The notes under the pieces: model-generated
Databases searched by the model: none
Seen by the model: only the letters and a program-made list of their open reading frames with translations
Told to the model about the DNA's origin: nothing
Position numbers and translations under genes: made by a program
Source: Pristionchus mayeri
Lineage: Eukaryota > Nematoda > Chromadorea > Rhabditida > Neodiplogasteridae
DNA length: 64,000 nt
Assembly: GCA_036245805.1 (NCBI GenBank)
Contig: BTRK01000002.1
Coordinates: 29,009,067-29,073,066, forward strand
Reading direction: 5' to 3'
In this document: one piece after another, positions 1 through 12,785 of the stretch
Numbering within the stretch: position 1 is the stretch's first letter
Layout: each line of letters opens with the position of its first letter

Positions 1-636
1 CGAGCGATGTACCCATCTAAAAATTAGCCATTTCTTGGATATTTGGCCCACCCACACTATAGTGTAGTCCTAAACTGAGCTAACCGTATTTATTGAATTA
101 TAAAACATATCCTAACTCTCTCAGAAAGATACTGGATGAGATAACACAGAAACTACCTTACCCTCAAGTGCACAGTATCGCCCAACTCGAAGTAGGATCC
201 TATAATTCCAAAATATGAATTGAAATTCATTTTTGAATTACCGCTGAGCATGTTTTTCAATTTCTCCTGAACCGATGCTTTGGGCGGGATGCGAACTATC
301 TTCGACTTAGTGGTCCCATCAGCGATTGTTGTAGAGACCTCCGGGATGAAGGAGGTCTGAGCAATGGAAGTATTACAATGAGAATACAATTGTATGCATT
401 GGTAAGTTTGTCACTGTTGCAGTTCTAATGCACTCATCACATTTTCTTCGTTTCCCCAACATTTTCTTCAAGGATAAAGAAGATCCACGTACCACATTAT
501 GCCCGGCCTCCACGAGAATATCAGCGACGTTGCCGAGGAAATTGCTGTGTGAGTGACTATAGCGAATGTTGTAGACCATGATCTTGTAGGAATGTGCCAA
601 GGAGATCAGAAGAAGGGAGATCAGTGGGATCAGCAT
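1..636 (-). CDS. UDP-glucuronosyltransferase, N-terminal exons (cut by window edge)
   Basis: Glycosyltransferase family 1 enzyme expected to conjugate UDP-glucuronate or glucose to small lipophilic substrates at the ER membrane. The ATG at 636 opens a hydrophobic signal peptide (LIPLISLLLISLAHS) followed by YKIMVYNIRYSHSHSNFLG, which is nearly identical to the start of the UGT at 1827 on the other strand. Exon 1 ends near 502 after GHNV at a GTACGT donor. Exon 2 (about 356 to 171) resumes with TSFIPEVSTTIADGTTKSK, again parallel to the neighbour. No UDP-binding signature lies in the window because the gene continues beyond base 1. The pair is head-to-head with about 1.2 kb between start codons, so a shared promoter is likely. 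Family call is firm; exact exon ends are not. Confidence 0.85.
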
Positions 637-1826
637 GGCTTAACGGGTACAATTTCAATTGCAATAGTGGTATTAGCTCTCGGAAGTCAAGTAAAGTGGA
701 ATATTTGAATCTGAACATTACTGATGAAATAGTACGAACGAATAAATTACATGGCACGAAATAGTAAGGAAAAGGAGCGGCGCGAAACGCTACCCTTTCC
801 CTCTGGTCTCTCTCTCGTTTCTCACTCACGCCGAGTGTGATTTGTATAGTGCAACAGTGCGAGGGAGAAGACAGAAAGAGCGACTAAGGAACTCGCGCGA
901 AAGTGCGAAGATCAGAGCAAAAGATCAAAGGACCATTTTGTGACGATACGTCGAACACATGAGTTCGACCTTTGATTTTCAGTGATTCTGAGGGGAAAAT
1001 TTGAGTCTGGAAAGTTGGTTTTTTTGTTAATTTTTTATCAAAGATAACGATGAGTGAGCAAAAACAGAAGAACAATGTTTGAAGGAGCAACAAGGGAGAA
1101 AATAAAGAAAAAGGCTCTCTCTCTCTCTGACAAAACGCTTTCATCTCCTCTTATCGCTGAGCCATTATGCGACATGTGTTCAGCTCTTCCACACTATGGC
1201 GCAAAAAGAAGAAGCGAAAAAGAAGCTTGGCTACATCGAACAACTTCCTTAAATAGGCGCGCTAAGACCACTAAGCCTCAGCTCATTTCGTCAAGTCGCA
1301 GTTTCCACTCAACGAAATGATAGTACGGCATTAGAAAGTGATGCAACCAAGGATTGTGCTGATCTTTGTCTCGTCTCTCTAAATCACTGAGCAGAACGCA
1401 GAGAAAGAGAGTGGAATCATAGAGATCAACGTTCAGATCAACTCTTTGTGACTTCGATATTGACTCCAGCAGATGGGGAACCGTGATCACTTGTATGGCT
1501 AAGGTTCATAAAACCATATTCTGATTCTAACATGAAACATCCGCAAATTGTCATCACTGGTACTCTTTCCTCGTATCATTCGTGTGCGGTGAGTGTGCCG
1601 CGGCTGATCTCGCTTGTTAGGGAGTGTGCAAGGAGAGGGAACTGCTCTCGATTATCAAGAGTTCTCACGGTCTAATCACGTGGAAAGAGCGCGTCAACGA
1701 AACTTAAAAAAAAGACAATCGCGCTTTATAAATCTACCTATAAAGCGCGATTGTCTGGGCGTGGTATTTTGATCAGCACTCTTATCGAATGCACATTTCA
1801 AATTATTGGTGTGCCATTTTAGGACA
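637..1826. promoter_or_regulatory. Shared upstream region between divergent UGT genes
   Basis: About 1.2 kb between the two divergent UGT start codons. It contains a (CT)n microsatellite near 1111-1126, scattered AGAGAGA tracts, and a perfect hairpin at 1713-1756. No exon was recognised in it. A bidirectional promoter is inferred from the arrangement only. Confidence 0.45.
1713..1756. repeat. Perfect 18-bp inverted repeat (hairpin)
   Basis: Arms AGACAATCGCGCTTTATA (1713-1730) and its exact reverse complement (1739-1756) flank the 8-nt spacer AATCTACC. It sits 70 bp upstream of the plus-strand UGT ATG. It could be a regulatory palindrome or a tiny MITE relic; no target-site duplication is evident. 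Confidence 0.85.
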
Positions 1827-4800
1827 ATGCGCGAACTCGTCGCCCTCCTTCTTATGTTCTCAATTTCTCAATCCTACAAGATTCTCGTGTACAACATTCG
1901 CTACAGTCACTCGCACAGTAATTTCATCGGAAATGTCGCTGATATTCTCGTGGAGGCCGGACACGATGTAGTAAGTTCTCATCATCTTTACATTAGACGA
2001 AAAACAGGGGAAATAAAAAAAATATCATTCCAGACCTCACTCATCCCCTCCATCTCCAATGGCAAAGACGGCACAACTAAATCGAAGATTATTCGATTAG
2101 AAGGGAGCGAAGAAGCGAAGAACCGACTAGAGAACATTCTCAATGGCACGATTCGAACTATTGTTTCGTTCTTAAATTTGAACCGATTCAGGAGCGGACC
2201 TATTCGAACTGGGCGAAACAAATCTTATGACTGTGAGTTGATTCGATTCGTTGAAATACGTGCGCCTTGAAATATACTGGTTTCCCCTAATATGTTGTAT
2301 TCAACCATTTCAAATTTCAGTTGTCATATTTTGATCAGCTCCTGGAATTCATTCCAATGTCAGCTGGGTTTCGCACTCGCTCCAGTCTTCGCCGCCCAAT
2401 GCGAGAAGACACTGGACGAAACTGAATTGATCGAGAGACTAAAGAACGAGAAGTTCGACATGTACATAGTGGAGAACGCGGACATGTGCGGATTGGGTTA
2501 GCCAAATTATATGCTAAACATTGTTTACTATTCGTAAAAAACCAAAGAATCATCGGTTTCACTTGACATGAAAGGCTGTGAGCACCCTCAAAGTTCGATA
2601 ATTTATTAGCTTTAGTTGGTTGTTGGCATCCCATCGCTTCGCTTCATTCCTTTCAGCCCTATCCGAACTGATTCGTCCCAAATCGATCATCATGACTGTG
2701 ACCTCCGCCCTCTACGGGCACCAGCACGAGGAGGTGGGAGTGCCGCAGCCACTCAGCTACAATCCTTGTGAGTGAGAAGGCAGATTCAATCAATACGTCG
2801 TAAGATAGTACTAGACCATATGAAATCATAAGTAATGCAGCTGAATTTGAATCGATAATAGAAAGTTATACCAATCTGCATTATTTAAAAGATGGGATTC
2901 TTGCTTTTTATTCACATCCCATCTACAAATCGTGATCCCTGAAAATATCGGGGTCCAATGGGCCGTCATAATTTTTTGGGTTCCCCGATTCGAAAACAGA
3001 GCCGAGATCGAAAACAGAGCTGATATCTGAATTGTTTCGCACCAGCTCTCGCTTCTCTGGGTGTTAACTCCACATGGAGCCGACTCCCTAATATCTACGC
3101 TGAGATCATGTTGAGATTAGATACTTCTGTTCGAAATTCGTCTTTTTTGTAAAAACAAGCATTATTTTTTTGAAACTCGGTAACATGTATTGGATAATCA
3201 GAGGTCTCCTTTCAGAATAGGCTTCAGTGAGCCGCGCAATCATGTTCACGAAATCTTCAGACGACGATTCGGTGAAGACTTCCCGAGTTTTGAAGTATTT
3301 TTCAATAAAGTATTTTACCAAATGTCAAACCACTGATTGACTCACCTCTGAGAATGTTTCCAAGAAACTATGAAATGAAAACAATAAACCAACAATCGCA
3401 AATTATGTGTTTCAGCAAATCACGTCCCACATTGCCTACTGCTTCACGAACACCGAGCCGCTCATTGACTTCGCCGTCCCAACCATCAGCAGAGTGATTC
3501 CGATAGGAGGATTGGGCGCAAAGGAACCCAAGGAGCTCGATGAGGTAGCAGCAGAATAACTTAACATTGATAGATTATTGAATAAATGGAGCGTAAACGT
3601 TTCAATTTTCCAAATATGTCTTCACTCCAGCACTGGCAATCCGTGCTCGCTCTTCGTCCTCGCACCGTCCTACTCTCATTCGGGTCGATGGTGCGAAGTG
3701 TAAATCTCAAATTGAACGTCAAGAGGGCGTTTTTGAAAGTAAGACGGCGACGACTGAACTGTTCAAATTGCTCTTTCAGACTATGGAAAATTTCCCTGAG
3801 GTTACGTTCATTTGGAAGTACGAGAATCTGAAGGATGATTTTGCTGTGAACGAAGCATCGAAAGTGAATAACCTCGTGCTGACCGAGTGGATGCCGCAGA
3901 ACGATCTACTGAGTGAGCGCATTCCCAATTATGTTTGAGACTACTCTCATGAGCCTAGGCGGATTTAACAAGGAAAATGGAGAATAAGTGTTCTATGTAG
4001 ACGATAACAGACTTGCGGTATTCATCACCCACGGAGGAATGGGAAGCACACAGGAGACCGCGTTGAGAGGAGTTTCTGGTAGATGGATTTGTGTCGTATT
4101 TTCTCACAATAATAAATGTACTGAGTATCGCTACTCAGCCAGTCAGAATACTGTCAACGCAAGAACAGTAAATCAATGAGAAATTGTAGAGCAACTGAGT
4201 GGGAGAAACGGGGGCTTTTATACCTCTAAATGTAAGGGGGCGATATAGCGAGGGAAATCGAGAGAGCAGGAACGTGCTCTATAGGTGGGGGGAGAGAAGG
4301 GCTCGAGGCGAGAAGAGAGGGGAGGGCAAAGGCTACCAGCCGATAATCATCTGTCATGGGTGAGAAGGAACAAAGGATTTGAGCGTACTTTGCTTTCTCT
4401 AGTCTAACTGTCTTCAAGTAATACTTGGCAATAAATAAGGAAATGCGATTCCAACCTAATGCTGCATTTCACTTTGAGACGCGTTCCAACGATTGCATTA
4501 AGTATACACATTTATGTATTTTTGAAATTAACATTTACAAATTGATTCACTCAGCTCTCTTTGTTCCCATCTTCGCCGATCAGCCCCGAAACGCTGCCGG
4601 GATGGCTTGGAACAAGCTGGGAATGGTAATGATTTCATCTGAAAATTACAATATTTCCCACCTCTTTCAGGTACTCAACAAGTTCGACCTTCACGATTCC
4701 AACATCATCACAGCTCATCTCAAGGAACTACTAGAGAAAGACGAGTTAGTTTCTGTTTGAAGACCTTCGAAGTCACATAAATAACCGATATTTTCAGATT

Positions 4801-5153
4801 CCGAGAAAATGCTCGTCGCATCTCGAAGATGCTTTCAAAGAAACCTTTCTCTTCAAGAGAACAATTGATCAAGTATACTGAGTTTGCTGCTGAGTTTGGT
4901 TTGTTGTTAATCGAATTCACGTTATGCTTAGGATATGTTTAATCATTTGACTTTTCATAAAACTAATTTTCTGTTTTCAGGTCCTTCTCCCGCTCTCCGT
5001 CCCCAATCGTACGAAATTTCCCCAATTGAATACCATAATCTGGATATTATCGGGGCTGCACTCCTGAGCCTTTCATCACTATTCTTCATTTCCGTTAGAC
5101 TCGCGTTGTTTGTGTGTCGACGAATAGTTGGAGCGAAAACAAAAACATACTGA
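1827..5153 (+). CDS. UDP-glucuronosyltransferase (ugt family)
   Basis: Membrane-anchored UDP-sugar conjugating enzyme of nematode ugt type. The ATG at 1827 gives a signal peptide then YKILVYNIRYSHSHSNFIG. Later exons encode KNEKFDMYIVENADMCGL (about 2450-2500), HQHEEVGVPQPLSYNP (2718-2767), FTNTEPLIDFAVPTISRV (about 3442), TVLLSFGSM, the stretch VTFIWKYENLKDDFAV, NLVLTEWMPQNDLL and the UDP-binding signature FITHGGMGSTQETALRG (about 4021) continuing in FVPIFADQPRNAAG (about 4560). The C-terminus has one membrane segment (IIGAALLSLSSLFFISV) and a short basic cytosolic tail ending GAKTKTY, as in ER-resident UGTs. More than ten exons are needed; splice sites in the 2150-2400 and 3060-3400 stretches are uncertain and I could not exclude a frame defect near 2190. 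Divergently paired with the gene ending at 636. Confidence 0.88.
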
Positions 5154-5543
5154 TCATTAAAATCAATTAATTGAGCATATAATTGATGTTTATCAGAAAA
5201 CAAATTTCATTTTCTTCGCAACAAGAAATACACGTTTCCGGCAGAATCACTTGCCCAGCACTATTATTGCATTGGATTGATGTTTTTCAATAAAGTGCAA
5301 TAATTTTGAAATTTGAGTGCAGTGTTGATACTGAGCACTATTGTTGACACCAAACTGCACGTATCAATCGCGTTCCATCGGAATGTTATCACGTGAAATC
5401 ATCAGAATTCTAAATCGCCTGATGTCTGGGGACATTGGAGGGAGTGTTTTTACGACGTTTTTACAAGATATGAAGTGGTACAGTATAAAGTAATAGTCTT
5501 CTTGAATAAGTGGCCACTCGATGTCACTTCTAAGAGCAGTTCT

Positions 5544-6506
5544 ATGATAGCTGACACGATCAAAGTTGTGGCTGGAGCAGCAGGTGGCGGGGCGTTGAGT
5601 GCCATTGGAGGAGCGGTATGTGTTTATGGTTTGGACAATCAAATATTGATAATTTCAGACTATAATAACCACTTCTGTAGCCGCTGGGACGGCCGGTTTT
5701 GCCGCCGCTGTGTCCGAAATAAAAAAGGTGGTCAAACCTGATTATTTCAAGAAAATTGAAGGAACAAACATGATATATTCGAAATCGTCATTTATTTTAT
5801 TTTTAACCCATTCTAGAGCAACAATGAAGTGAAGATGGAGAAGATTCGAGCTGAAGTGGAAAAGGAGAAGGTTAAATTTGCATTTGCACGAAACAGAGGA
5901 AAATTTTAGATCGAGAAGGATAAAATATTCTGTGAGAAAGAGCGAGCTCAAGCCGCGGCTGAGATCTGCCATCTGAAAGAGGAAGTTCTAGCTAAAGACG
6001 TAAATATTTTACGCGAATTGTCAAATTTATTTTTTTTATTTCAGGCAACAATAGCTGAGACGAAGGCCAAGTTACTTGAGGAAAAAGATAAGCGCATCAA
6101 CGAACAGATCGATAATTGCAATGACATGAAGGTAATGATCATCCTCGAAATTCTCAATTTGGTTATTTTCAGGCACTTATAAACGATCTGGTCATGGAGT
6201 TCAAGGGCGTCCTGAAAGACCATCAGTGAGTTACATTGTTTTTAATTTTGCATTATTTATGATCAATATTTCGCAGTATCGCACGTCTACAGAGCCACAT
6301 GCCTCAAAGAGCTGTGACTGAAATGGAAAGTGAGTATACTTTACTAAATTTTCAAAAGATCTCGAAGGTGGTCATCAGCAGTTATATTTTTCAAAATATG
6401 AATTTCGAAATCAGACATCTATGCAGGTTCCTTCGAAGAAGAACATAGAGAAATTGCTGCCGGGGAAGAAAGTAACGCACGAGACGTTTCCCTTCTGACC
6501 TTTTGA
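5544..6506 (+). CDS. Small coiled-coil protein, unknown family
   Basis: Eight exons join with consistent phases: 5544-5615, 5659-5727, 5817-5870, 5910-5999, 6045-6131, 6173-6225, 6277-6329 and 6427-6506, each with GT donor and AG acceptor. The product has a glycine/alanine-rich hydrophobic N-terminus (VVAGAAGGGALSAIGGA, then SVAAGTAGFAAAV) followed by a long charged, heptad-like coiled coil rich in Glu, Lys and Ala (EKIRAEVEKEKIEKDKIF onward) and an acidic tail ending RDVSLLTF. An in-frame ATG at 5475 would add 23 residues; 5544 is chosen because the hydrophobic segment begins there. No family recognised. The hydrophobic N-terminus suggests membrane contact, but that is inference. Confidence 0.65.
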
Positions 6507-7638
6507 TTAAACGTCATTAATAATGGTTGCAAGATATTTCATCCGTGTACTTTCTTTTTCACGTCACAATGCAATTGTTCTCTGAATTGTACTAAAGTCA
6601 TTCTAAATCAGTGTAAACTAGTTTATTTCAGGATTCACATAAAAATATTACATAAGTTAATGAATCTGGTTGCATTTAATGAATCACGTGCATTTGGGTC
6701 ATATGCAAGAAAATAATCAAACAAGTGTCCAGATTGAGAGATTTCAAAATAACTCCTCCGAAATATCAGGTTGGTGAGAAAGTAATGTTAGATTTTCAAA
6801 TTTTCGATTTTCTGATTCACCCGTCTTCTCCGTCCGTTTGATTATCATATTTTTATTCAATTATAAAATAGGCAGGACATACCAAAAGATTCTCAAAATA
6901 CATTACATAATTGTTCGACTGTAGGCTAAGCTGAATCACACCGCTGTCACTGAAATATATAGAAAGTTTGTTTATTGCCCCTTCGCGTGGTTACATAATT
7001 TCTAAACTGTATTTCAAAATCGATCTGATCTGTAAAAAATACCGCCCCTCATAACAACTTTTTCGAAACACCTATTTCAAATGTGCGATCCGCACTCAGC
7101 CAGATGTAATACAGAGTCTCATATAGGTTCCTCTGATGAAGAACAGGCTGCAATCGAGAGCAAAGCAGAAGAACGCACAGCCGAATAGTCATGCATTGTG
7201 TTCGATTTCTCATGTCAACAAATCTTCCAATGCCCATATGATATCAACATTTCACATGGTATTGATTATAGTTACGACAGCTTGATAATAAATTCAAACT
7301 ACTCAAGGGCTCACATCGTAAAGGATATACATCAAGCTTCAAAAGATATGTTGGATATTTTCAATTGAAACTAGCAATATTCGCGAAAAGTGAGCCTGGA
7401 GTGCCGAAAACTGACGAAAGTGTATGAAGAATGGGAAGAATGGGAAAACGCGCTCTCTAACATATCACAGATACTGCGGATACGACTCAATTTGTTCGGC
7501 TTTTTGCCTCTTCTCTCTCTTGCTCAACTGATACTTACGTGGCTCGTGCTTGCCAACCCAGTGATTACTACATTATCTCCTGACACTGAATTGCCTCCGA
7601 GGAATTGAGTACGGAAGCACCAGTTGCCTTGCTTGTTA
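6507..7638. other. Intergenic, nothing recognised
   Basis: AT-rich spacer of 1.1 kb. A hydrophobic stretch encoded near 7480-7560 on the plus strand lies close to the next receptor gene, but no splice sites connect it convincingly. Confidence 0.4.
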
Positions 7639-10167
7639 ATGGTTCAGACGTCCCTCTCTATATTCGTGATTTGGAGTACGTACATCATAGTTGGCTTCTC
7701 ATTATTTGCCAATTTCCTTCTCCTTTTCGCTATTTTTTCGACCAAATCGGGTGAGTCAACTTCTGAAATCAGTATAAAAAACCATTCTTAAGAATCGCTC
7801 CTCATAATATCATCCGGCCCCAGCAGCAATCATCTTCTCACTCTCCCCATTGAAAGTGATTGACTGAAATAGAACCGTGAAAGTTATTCAGAGATTGCAG
7901 GACTATTCAGTAGCGATGGAATTGTTCACACTTTCCTTCTTCGGTTCCATATTCCTTGCCAACCTCACTGTAGCGCTGAATTTCTTCTACCGTTACGTGA
8001 TGTTGTGTAGGTAAACACATCACAAGATTTTTACAACATAGTAATCGATATTTTCGAGACCAGCTTGGCTCTTTCTCTTCAGAGGCACAGCGAAAGCAGT
8101 TGCCTGGAGCTTAGTAATTATTGTGAGTGAATGTGTAGATAAAGCGATTTCGGGGATACGTTTTTCCGGCAGTTTGCGGTTCTCACCCTGATCTTATTAT
8201 TATAGGTACTATGCGCCGCTTGGTCTTACATGAATCAGCTAATGCTGATGTCAGACAAATCAACTGCATTGGAACATTCGGAAGCAGTTTTAGCCAATTA
8301 CGGAGTGAAATTAAGCGCAAAATCGTTCATACAAGCAATCGACTCTGAAGTGAGTGAAGAGAAAATACATTTTGCACTTTCAATAGTCGTTTTAATTCAC
8401 TTTACCCTGTTGGTAAATCACACGTCCGTTTCAGCTCATCCCGATTCGAGTGACATGTGCGGCAATTCATTGCGTCGTAATCGGTCTAAAAACAATCCTA
8501 ACTGCATTCTGCGGCTTTAAAATAGGGGCGAAAATCAAATCAGGGCTCGTGAACAAGAGCAAATCTATCGAGTCAAGAGTGCTAAGACTTCTGAAAATAC
8601 AGGTGCGAGAAAAATTTTTTAAAAATTTTATATTGTATTATTATATTAGGTTGGAACGAAAGTTTTGTACGATTTCGACCACGAAGTTTGAAATTGGTTA
8701 AAGGCTTCACTTTAATCGGGCCAATCTAACCGGATAGCATACATTTAGGGACTATTTGTAAAATATATCCGCTACTTCGAATCGAATCCTGCTCTGAGGG
8801 TTTGCGAAAAAAGCAGGTTTCGTTAAATGTGAAAATGTTGAGAGACATCGACATTTGTTTATCATGCCCCTATTCTGACAGAAAAATCATTGTATAGTCT
8901 CACATGGTGGAGTGAAAAGCCCGTTGGTAGTTCTCTCTAACGCTATGTAGGATCTAGTGGTTGCTTCAATTTAGCAAGGTTTACAGACCATTAAATTCCA
9001 ACATTCGCGAAGTAACGTTACTCAATGGACCGCTGTTATTGCCTCGACAATCAATTATGCTGGCTTGATCTTAAGTGCTTATACATAAACTACCTTGGGG
9101 CTTTATAACATAAAGAAATGCTGGAGCATTTCCTTTTTCTCTACTAGAAAATTTATATTTTCTTAAATTTTGAATCATGGTCATCACAGGGAAAATATTG
9201 AAATTCGGTGTACATTGTTCGAGTCGATCTCCTCAAAAGGAAGCTATCCCCTGACTCGACCAAGCCAATAAGTGATAGAGTAAGAGTTGCTTGTTCAGTT
9301 AACCATATAAAGTCTAAGCTTCCTTTTATGCTGGATACATGGCATTAATGGACACATCAATTTCGACACCCTAATATCAGTATCTGAGTATGCAATATTG
9401 GATGTTTTAATATAAGCATTGTATGTCCACACGAAAATAATTTTGAGCTTACCATGGAAGGTACTTAAAGTTTAAATGCATTTGAGATCGATAGACTTAT
9501 GGCTACGGTTATGCGGTGAAGGCAACTAATTCAGACCAAGCCCCTTTTGACGCGAAATAAAAAATGACCTAAGTTTCTGGAATGCCATTTGTGGTGATCC
9601 CCATTTTCATACTATTTTATGATGCCTGTTCATCACACTTTCGAAATATACCTTGATATTTGCATTATCATCGATGTCCATAGAGAGCAGACCCAAAAAT
9701 TATGTAGTTTAGTTCTCAAATGTAGTAACTTTGACTTTAAAATGTCGCCACAATATCAAATGGTATGGGTAATACTAATGTGTGATAGAAAGAGTACCCA
9801 AACCCTCAAGGAATACATGAAACAATATTAAATAATTTTGAAAATAAAGGACAGAGTATTCTGGAAACGAAAATTTGAAAATCGTGCAAAACTTTTGTTC
9901 CAACCTGATATAATTGATTCAGGTACAAATTCCAGTGATTATCGTCTTCATTCCCGTTCTAACTCTGATTATCGCGGCACTTGTTGGCAGCAAAGTCAAT
10001 AGTATACCAAACCCTATGACTTGCTCGCAAGCGTTTTTGCAGCTCCAATATTCGCCATTTCTATGCGCACCCTCATGTGTCTGTTCCCTATCGTCAACGC
10101 TCTCATCGTGCTGATCTTCACTAATGGATATCGGAATCTTCTTTGGGGCAAGATAACGGGAAGATGA
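7639..10167 (+). CDS. Seven-transmembrane chemoreceptor (Str/Srd/Srh superfamily)
   Basis: Predicted chemosensory GPCR of sensory-neuron cilia. The ATG at 7639 starts a hydrophobic first helix (exon to 7750). Later exons give FFGSIFLANLTVALNFF followed by YRYVMLC, then RGTAKAVAWSLVII, VLCAAWSYMNQLMLMS, an exon ending RVLRLLKIQ (about 8608), VQIPVIIVFIPVLTLI (from about 9924), and the last exon FPIVNALIVLIFTNGYRN, ending at TGA 10165-10167. PIVN...YR is the usual nematode receptor TM7 ending. A 41-bp intron (GTATACC...TTTGCAG, about 10000-10040) is required to keep frame in the last helix. The intron between KIQ and VQI contains a mariner-like element (8646-9908), and the exons on both sides still join in phase. 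The TM2 exon around 7800-7900 is poorly resolved. Confidence 0.72.
8646..9908. mobile_element. Mariner-like element, no intact transposase
   Basis: Terminal inverted repeats TTAGGTTGGAACGAAAGTTT at the left and its near-exact complement ending CAACCTGA at the right, flanked on both sides by TA. The 1263-bp length matches an autonomous mariner, but no catalytic DDD segment or HDNA-type motif can be read in any frame, so it is decayed or non-autonomous. It lies in an intron of the chemoreceptor gene. Confidence 0.8.
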
Positions 10168-10407
10168 GCAGGTCAACATCAGTAGCGAGAAACTTGCATT
10201 GGGCGGAGAAGAAGTGAGAGGCATAGCAACTGAACATTTGCGAAATAAATGAATTGAACCCGTGTGGTAAGTTCTGCGAACAATGTAATCAGTGAAGGTT
10301 CTCCTAGCCTGCATGATAATTAGAGATCATTCCGTTCCACGATTCACGAAATTGTGTTGTCGCATATTATGAGGAAACTTTTACGGGTCAAGGTCGATAG
10401 TTGTTAT

Positions 10408-12489
10408 AGTCAAATCAATGCTTAGTGAGTCAATACATTCATTTTGATTATAAGAGATGAATCGCGAGAGAATCGACCACGCCGCGGCGGTGGAAAAAAA
10501 TGTGTCCTATCTGGCAAGAAATTTAACTACAAGTATTTCAAATGATTCTCTTTCAAACTGCGTCGTCAGAATTTTGATATCGGTCGTCATCGTCGAGATT
10601 CAGAAGGCCAAAGTTGGTACTGTCACTTTTCAACTATCAAATCGCGCTCACTTAAATGATCATAAATCCGTTTAAAATGAAGATAGAAGGTACTTCTTTT
10701 TTCGAAAGAAAGCTACCAGCATGCTCTACAACTTCACTGTTGAGGTCATCATTCCTAGTCTTCATCCTGGTGCGGGGCGGTCGGGTGGACCAAAAGTGAC
10801 GTAACTTTGGAAATCGGAAAAACTGTCTGGGTTTTCATGCTTAAGTTGTAGTACATACATGTGCCTCACTTGACGCCAAAACTGAAAGAAATCGGAGTAT
10901 AAACAAAAAAATGATCTCACTTTTGTGCGGCGACTCCAAAATGAGTTCTGGACAAGAGTACTTCCGTATCTTCAACTGGCCTCATTTGGGCTGAAAATCA
11001 TTCAAAAACATCCAAAACAACATTATGTGTTTTCCCCCCATATTATAACACTTCCATTGGTCATAAATGGTCACCTGACAGAAAATTTGAAAATCGGTAT
11101 TTTGACCAATTTCGACATGCTGGGGGCCCAAATGCACTAAATGGGTTTCAAATAATGTAAATACATTCCTCGAAACAGCTCAAAGAAAAATGCTTCCTGA
11201 AAAGAGGATATTTCGCCTGACGAATCCAAGGAAAGACGCAAAACTGTGACCCTGGTCAAAATAGACATAGAGACTCGGCATATGGATAGAAATGTAGAAC
11301 ACGATGAGCTAAACATTTCATCTGTTGAAAGTGAGTCTTTTCAGTCCTCTTTTCAGGAAGCATTTTTCTTTTAGCTGTTTCGAGGAATGTATTTACATTA
11401 TTTGAAACCCATTTAGTGCATTTGGGCCCATCCAGCGTGTCGAAATTGGTCAAAATACCGATTTTCAAATTTTCTGTCAGTTGGCCATTTATGAACAATG
11501 GAAGTGTTATAATATGGGGGGAAAACACTTATAATGTTGTTTTGGATGTTTTTGAATGATTTTCAGCCCAAATGAGGCAAATTGAAGATACGGAAGTACT
11601 CTTGTCCAGAACTCATTTTGGGGTCGCCGCATAAAAGTGAGAGCATTTTATTTGTTTATACTCCGATTTCTTTCATTTTTGGCGTCAAGTGAGGCACATG
11701 TATGTACTACAACTTTTAAGTGTACTACAACTTAAAAGCATGAAAACCCAGATAGTTTTGCCGATTTCCAAAATTACGTCACTTTTGGTCCACCCGACCG
11801 CCCCGCACCAGGGTGAAGACTAGGAATGATGACCTAAACAGTTAAGTTGTAGAGCAAGCTGGTAGCTTTCTTTCGAAACAAAGAAAGACCTTCTATCTTC
11901 ATTTTAAACGGATTTATGATCATTTAAGTGAGCGCGATTTGATAGTTGAAAAGTGACAGTACCAACTTTGGCCTTCGGAATCTCGACGATGACGACCGAT
12001 ATCAAAATTCTGACGATGCAGTTTGAAAGAGCATCATTTGAAATATTTGTAGTTAAATTTCTTGCCAGATAGGACACATTTTTTTCCTACCGCCGCGGCG
12101 TGGTCGATTCTCTCGCGATTCACCTCATAAGACATTTTAAACATGATTAAGCAAAAATCAGATTTTTATACAGATTTCCCGAAATTTCATCTTTAGTTTT
12201 GCAATAATTCACTCAGAATATCTTGGAATCACTGGTTCATTCTCAAGCAATTTGGAGGGTATCCGAGGAAAACACTTTTTTTTCGTAAAAATGCCCTGTC
12301 TGACACGGCTTGAAAAATGAAAGAAAATAATTTTTCTCGGATATCCTCCAAATTTATGGAGAATGAACTAGTGATGATTCCAAGATATTTTGAGTGAATT
12401 ATTGTAAGGCTGAATATGCAATTCGTCACGCATTTCATTTGTAAACTTATCAAAATGAATGTATTAACTCACTAAGCATTGATTTGACT
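10408..12489. mobile_element. 2.1-kb foldback (inverted-repeat) element
   Basis: Long near-perfect inverted repeat. The left end AGTCAAATCAATGCTTAGTG reappears reverse-complemented at 12470-12489. Arms pair from about 10408-11215 and 11335-12489, leaving a central spacer of roughly 120 bp. Shared inner landmarks include the CGCCGCGG core at about 10480 and 12095 and GGTCATCATTCCTAGTCTTC at about 10743, complemented at 11815. No coding potential. The right arm carries an extra insert of about 300 bp (12130-12448) absent from the left arm. Confidence 0.9.
12202..12405. mobile_element. Small MITE nested in the right arm of the 10.4-12.5 kb foldback
   Basis: A 204-bp inverted repeat. CAATAATTCACTCAGAATAT at the left is matched by ATATTTTGAGTGAATTATTG at the right, with further pairing GGTTCATTCTC/GAGAATGAACT and TTTGGAGG/CCTCCAAA. 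The sequence is missing from the equivalent place in the left arm, so it entered after the foldback formed. Confidence 0.8.
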
Positions 12490-12785
12490 CCTGTTTTATC
12501 GATGTGAGCCATAATTATAGCCTCAATACAGTGGAGCACATGGAGCTCGAAATGCGTGATCCAAAAACATTACAATTTGAGATTTGAGACATGAAACTGC
12601 TAAGGTCTCAAATTGAGTCAAGCCATATAAAATTATGATTGCGCATGCAAAGCCGTAATGAATCTCAATTCACAAACTGTGAATTCACTCATCCCAGAGT
12701 GATCCTCGGCCACTCCGTCTTCCGGGAGTTATAAGTTCTGGGCGCACCCATTTTTTTCCTTGAAATTTGGAGCCAAAGGGTGAGA

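Noticed and set aside
11256..11528. Open frames inside the foldback arms (also at 10457 and 13600-14600)
   Set aside because: The same peptides appear in mirrored form in both arms and match no domain; they follow from the palindromic DNA.
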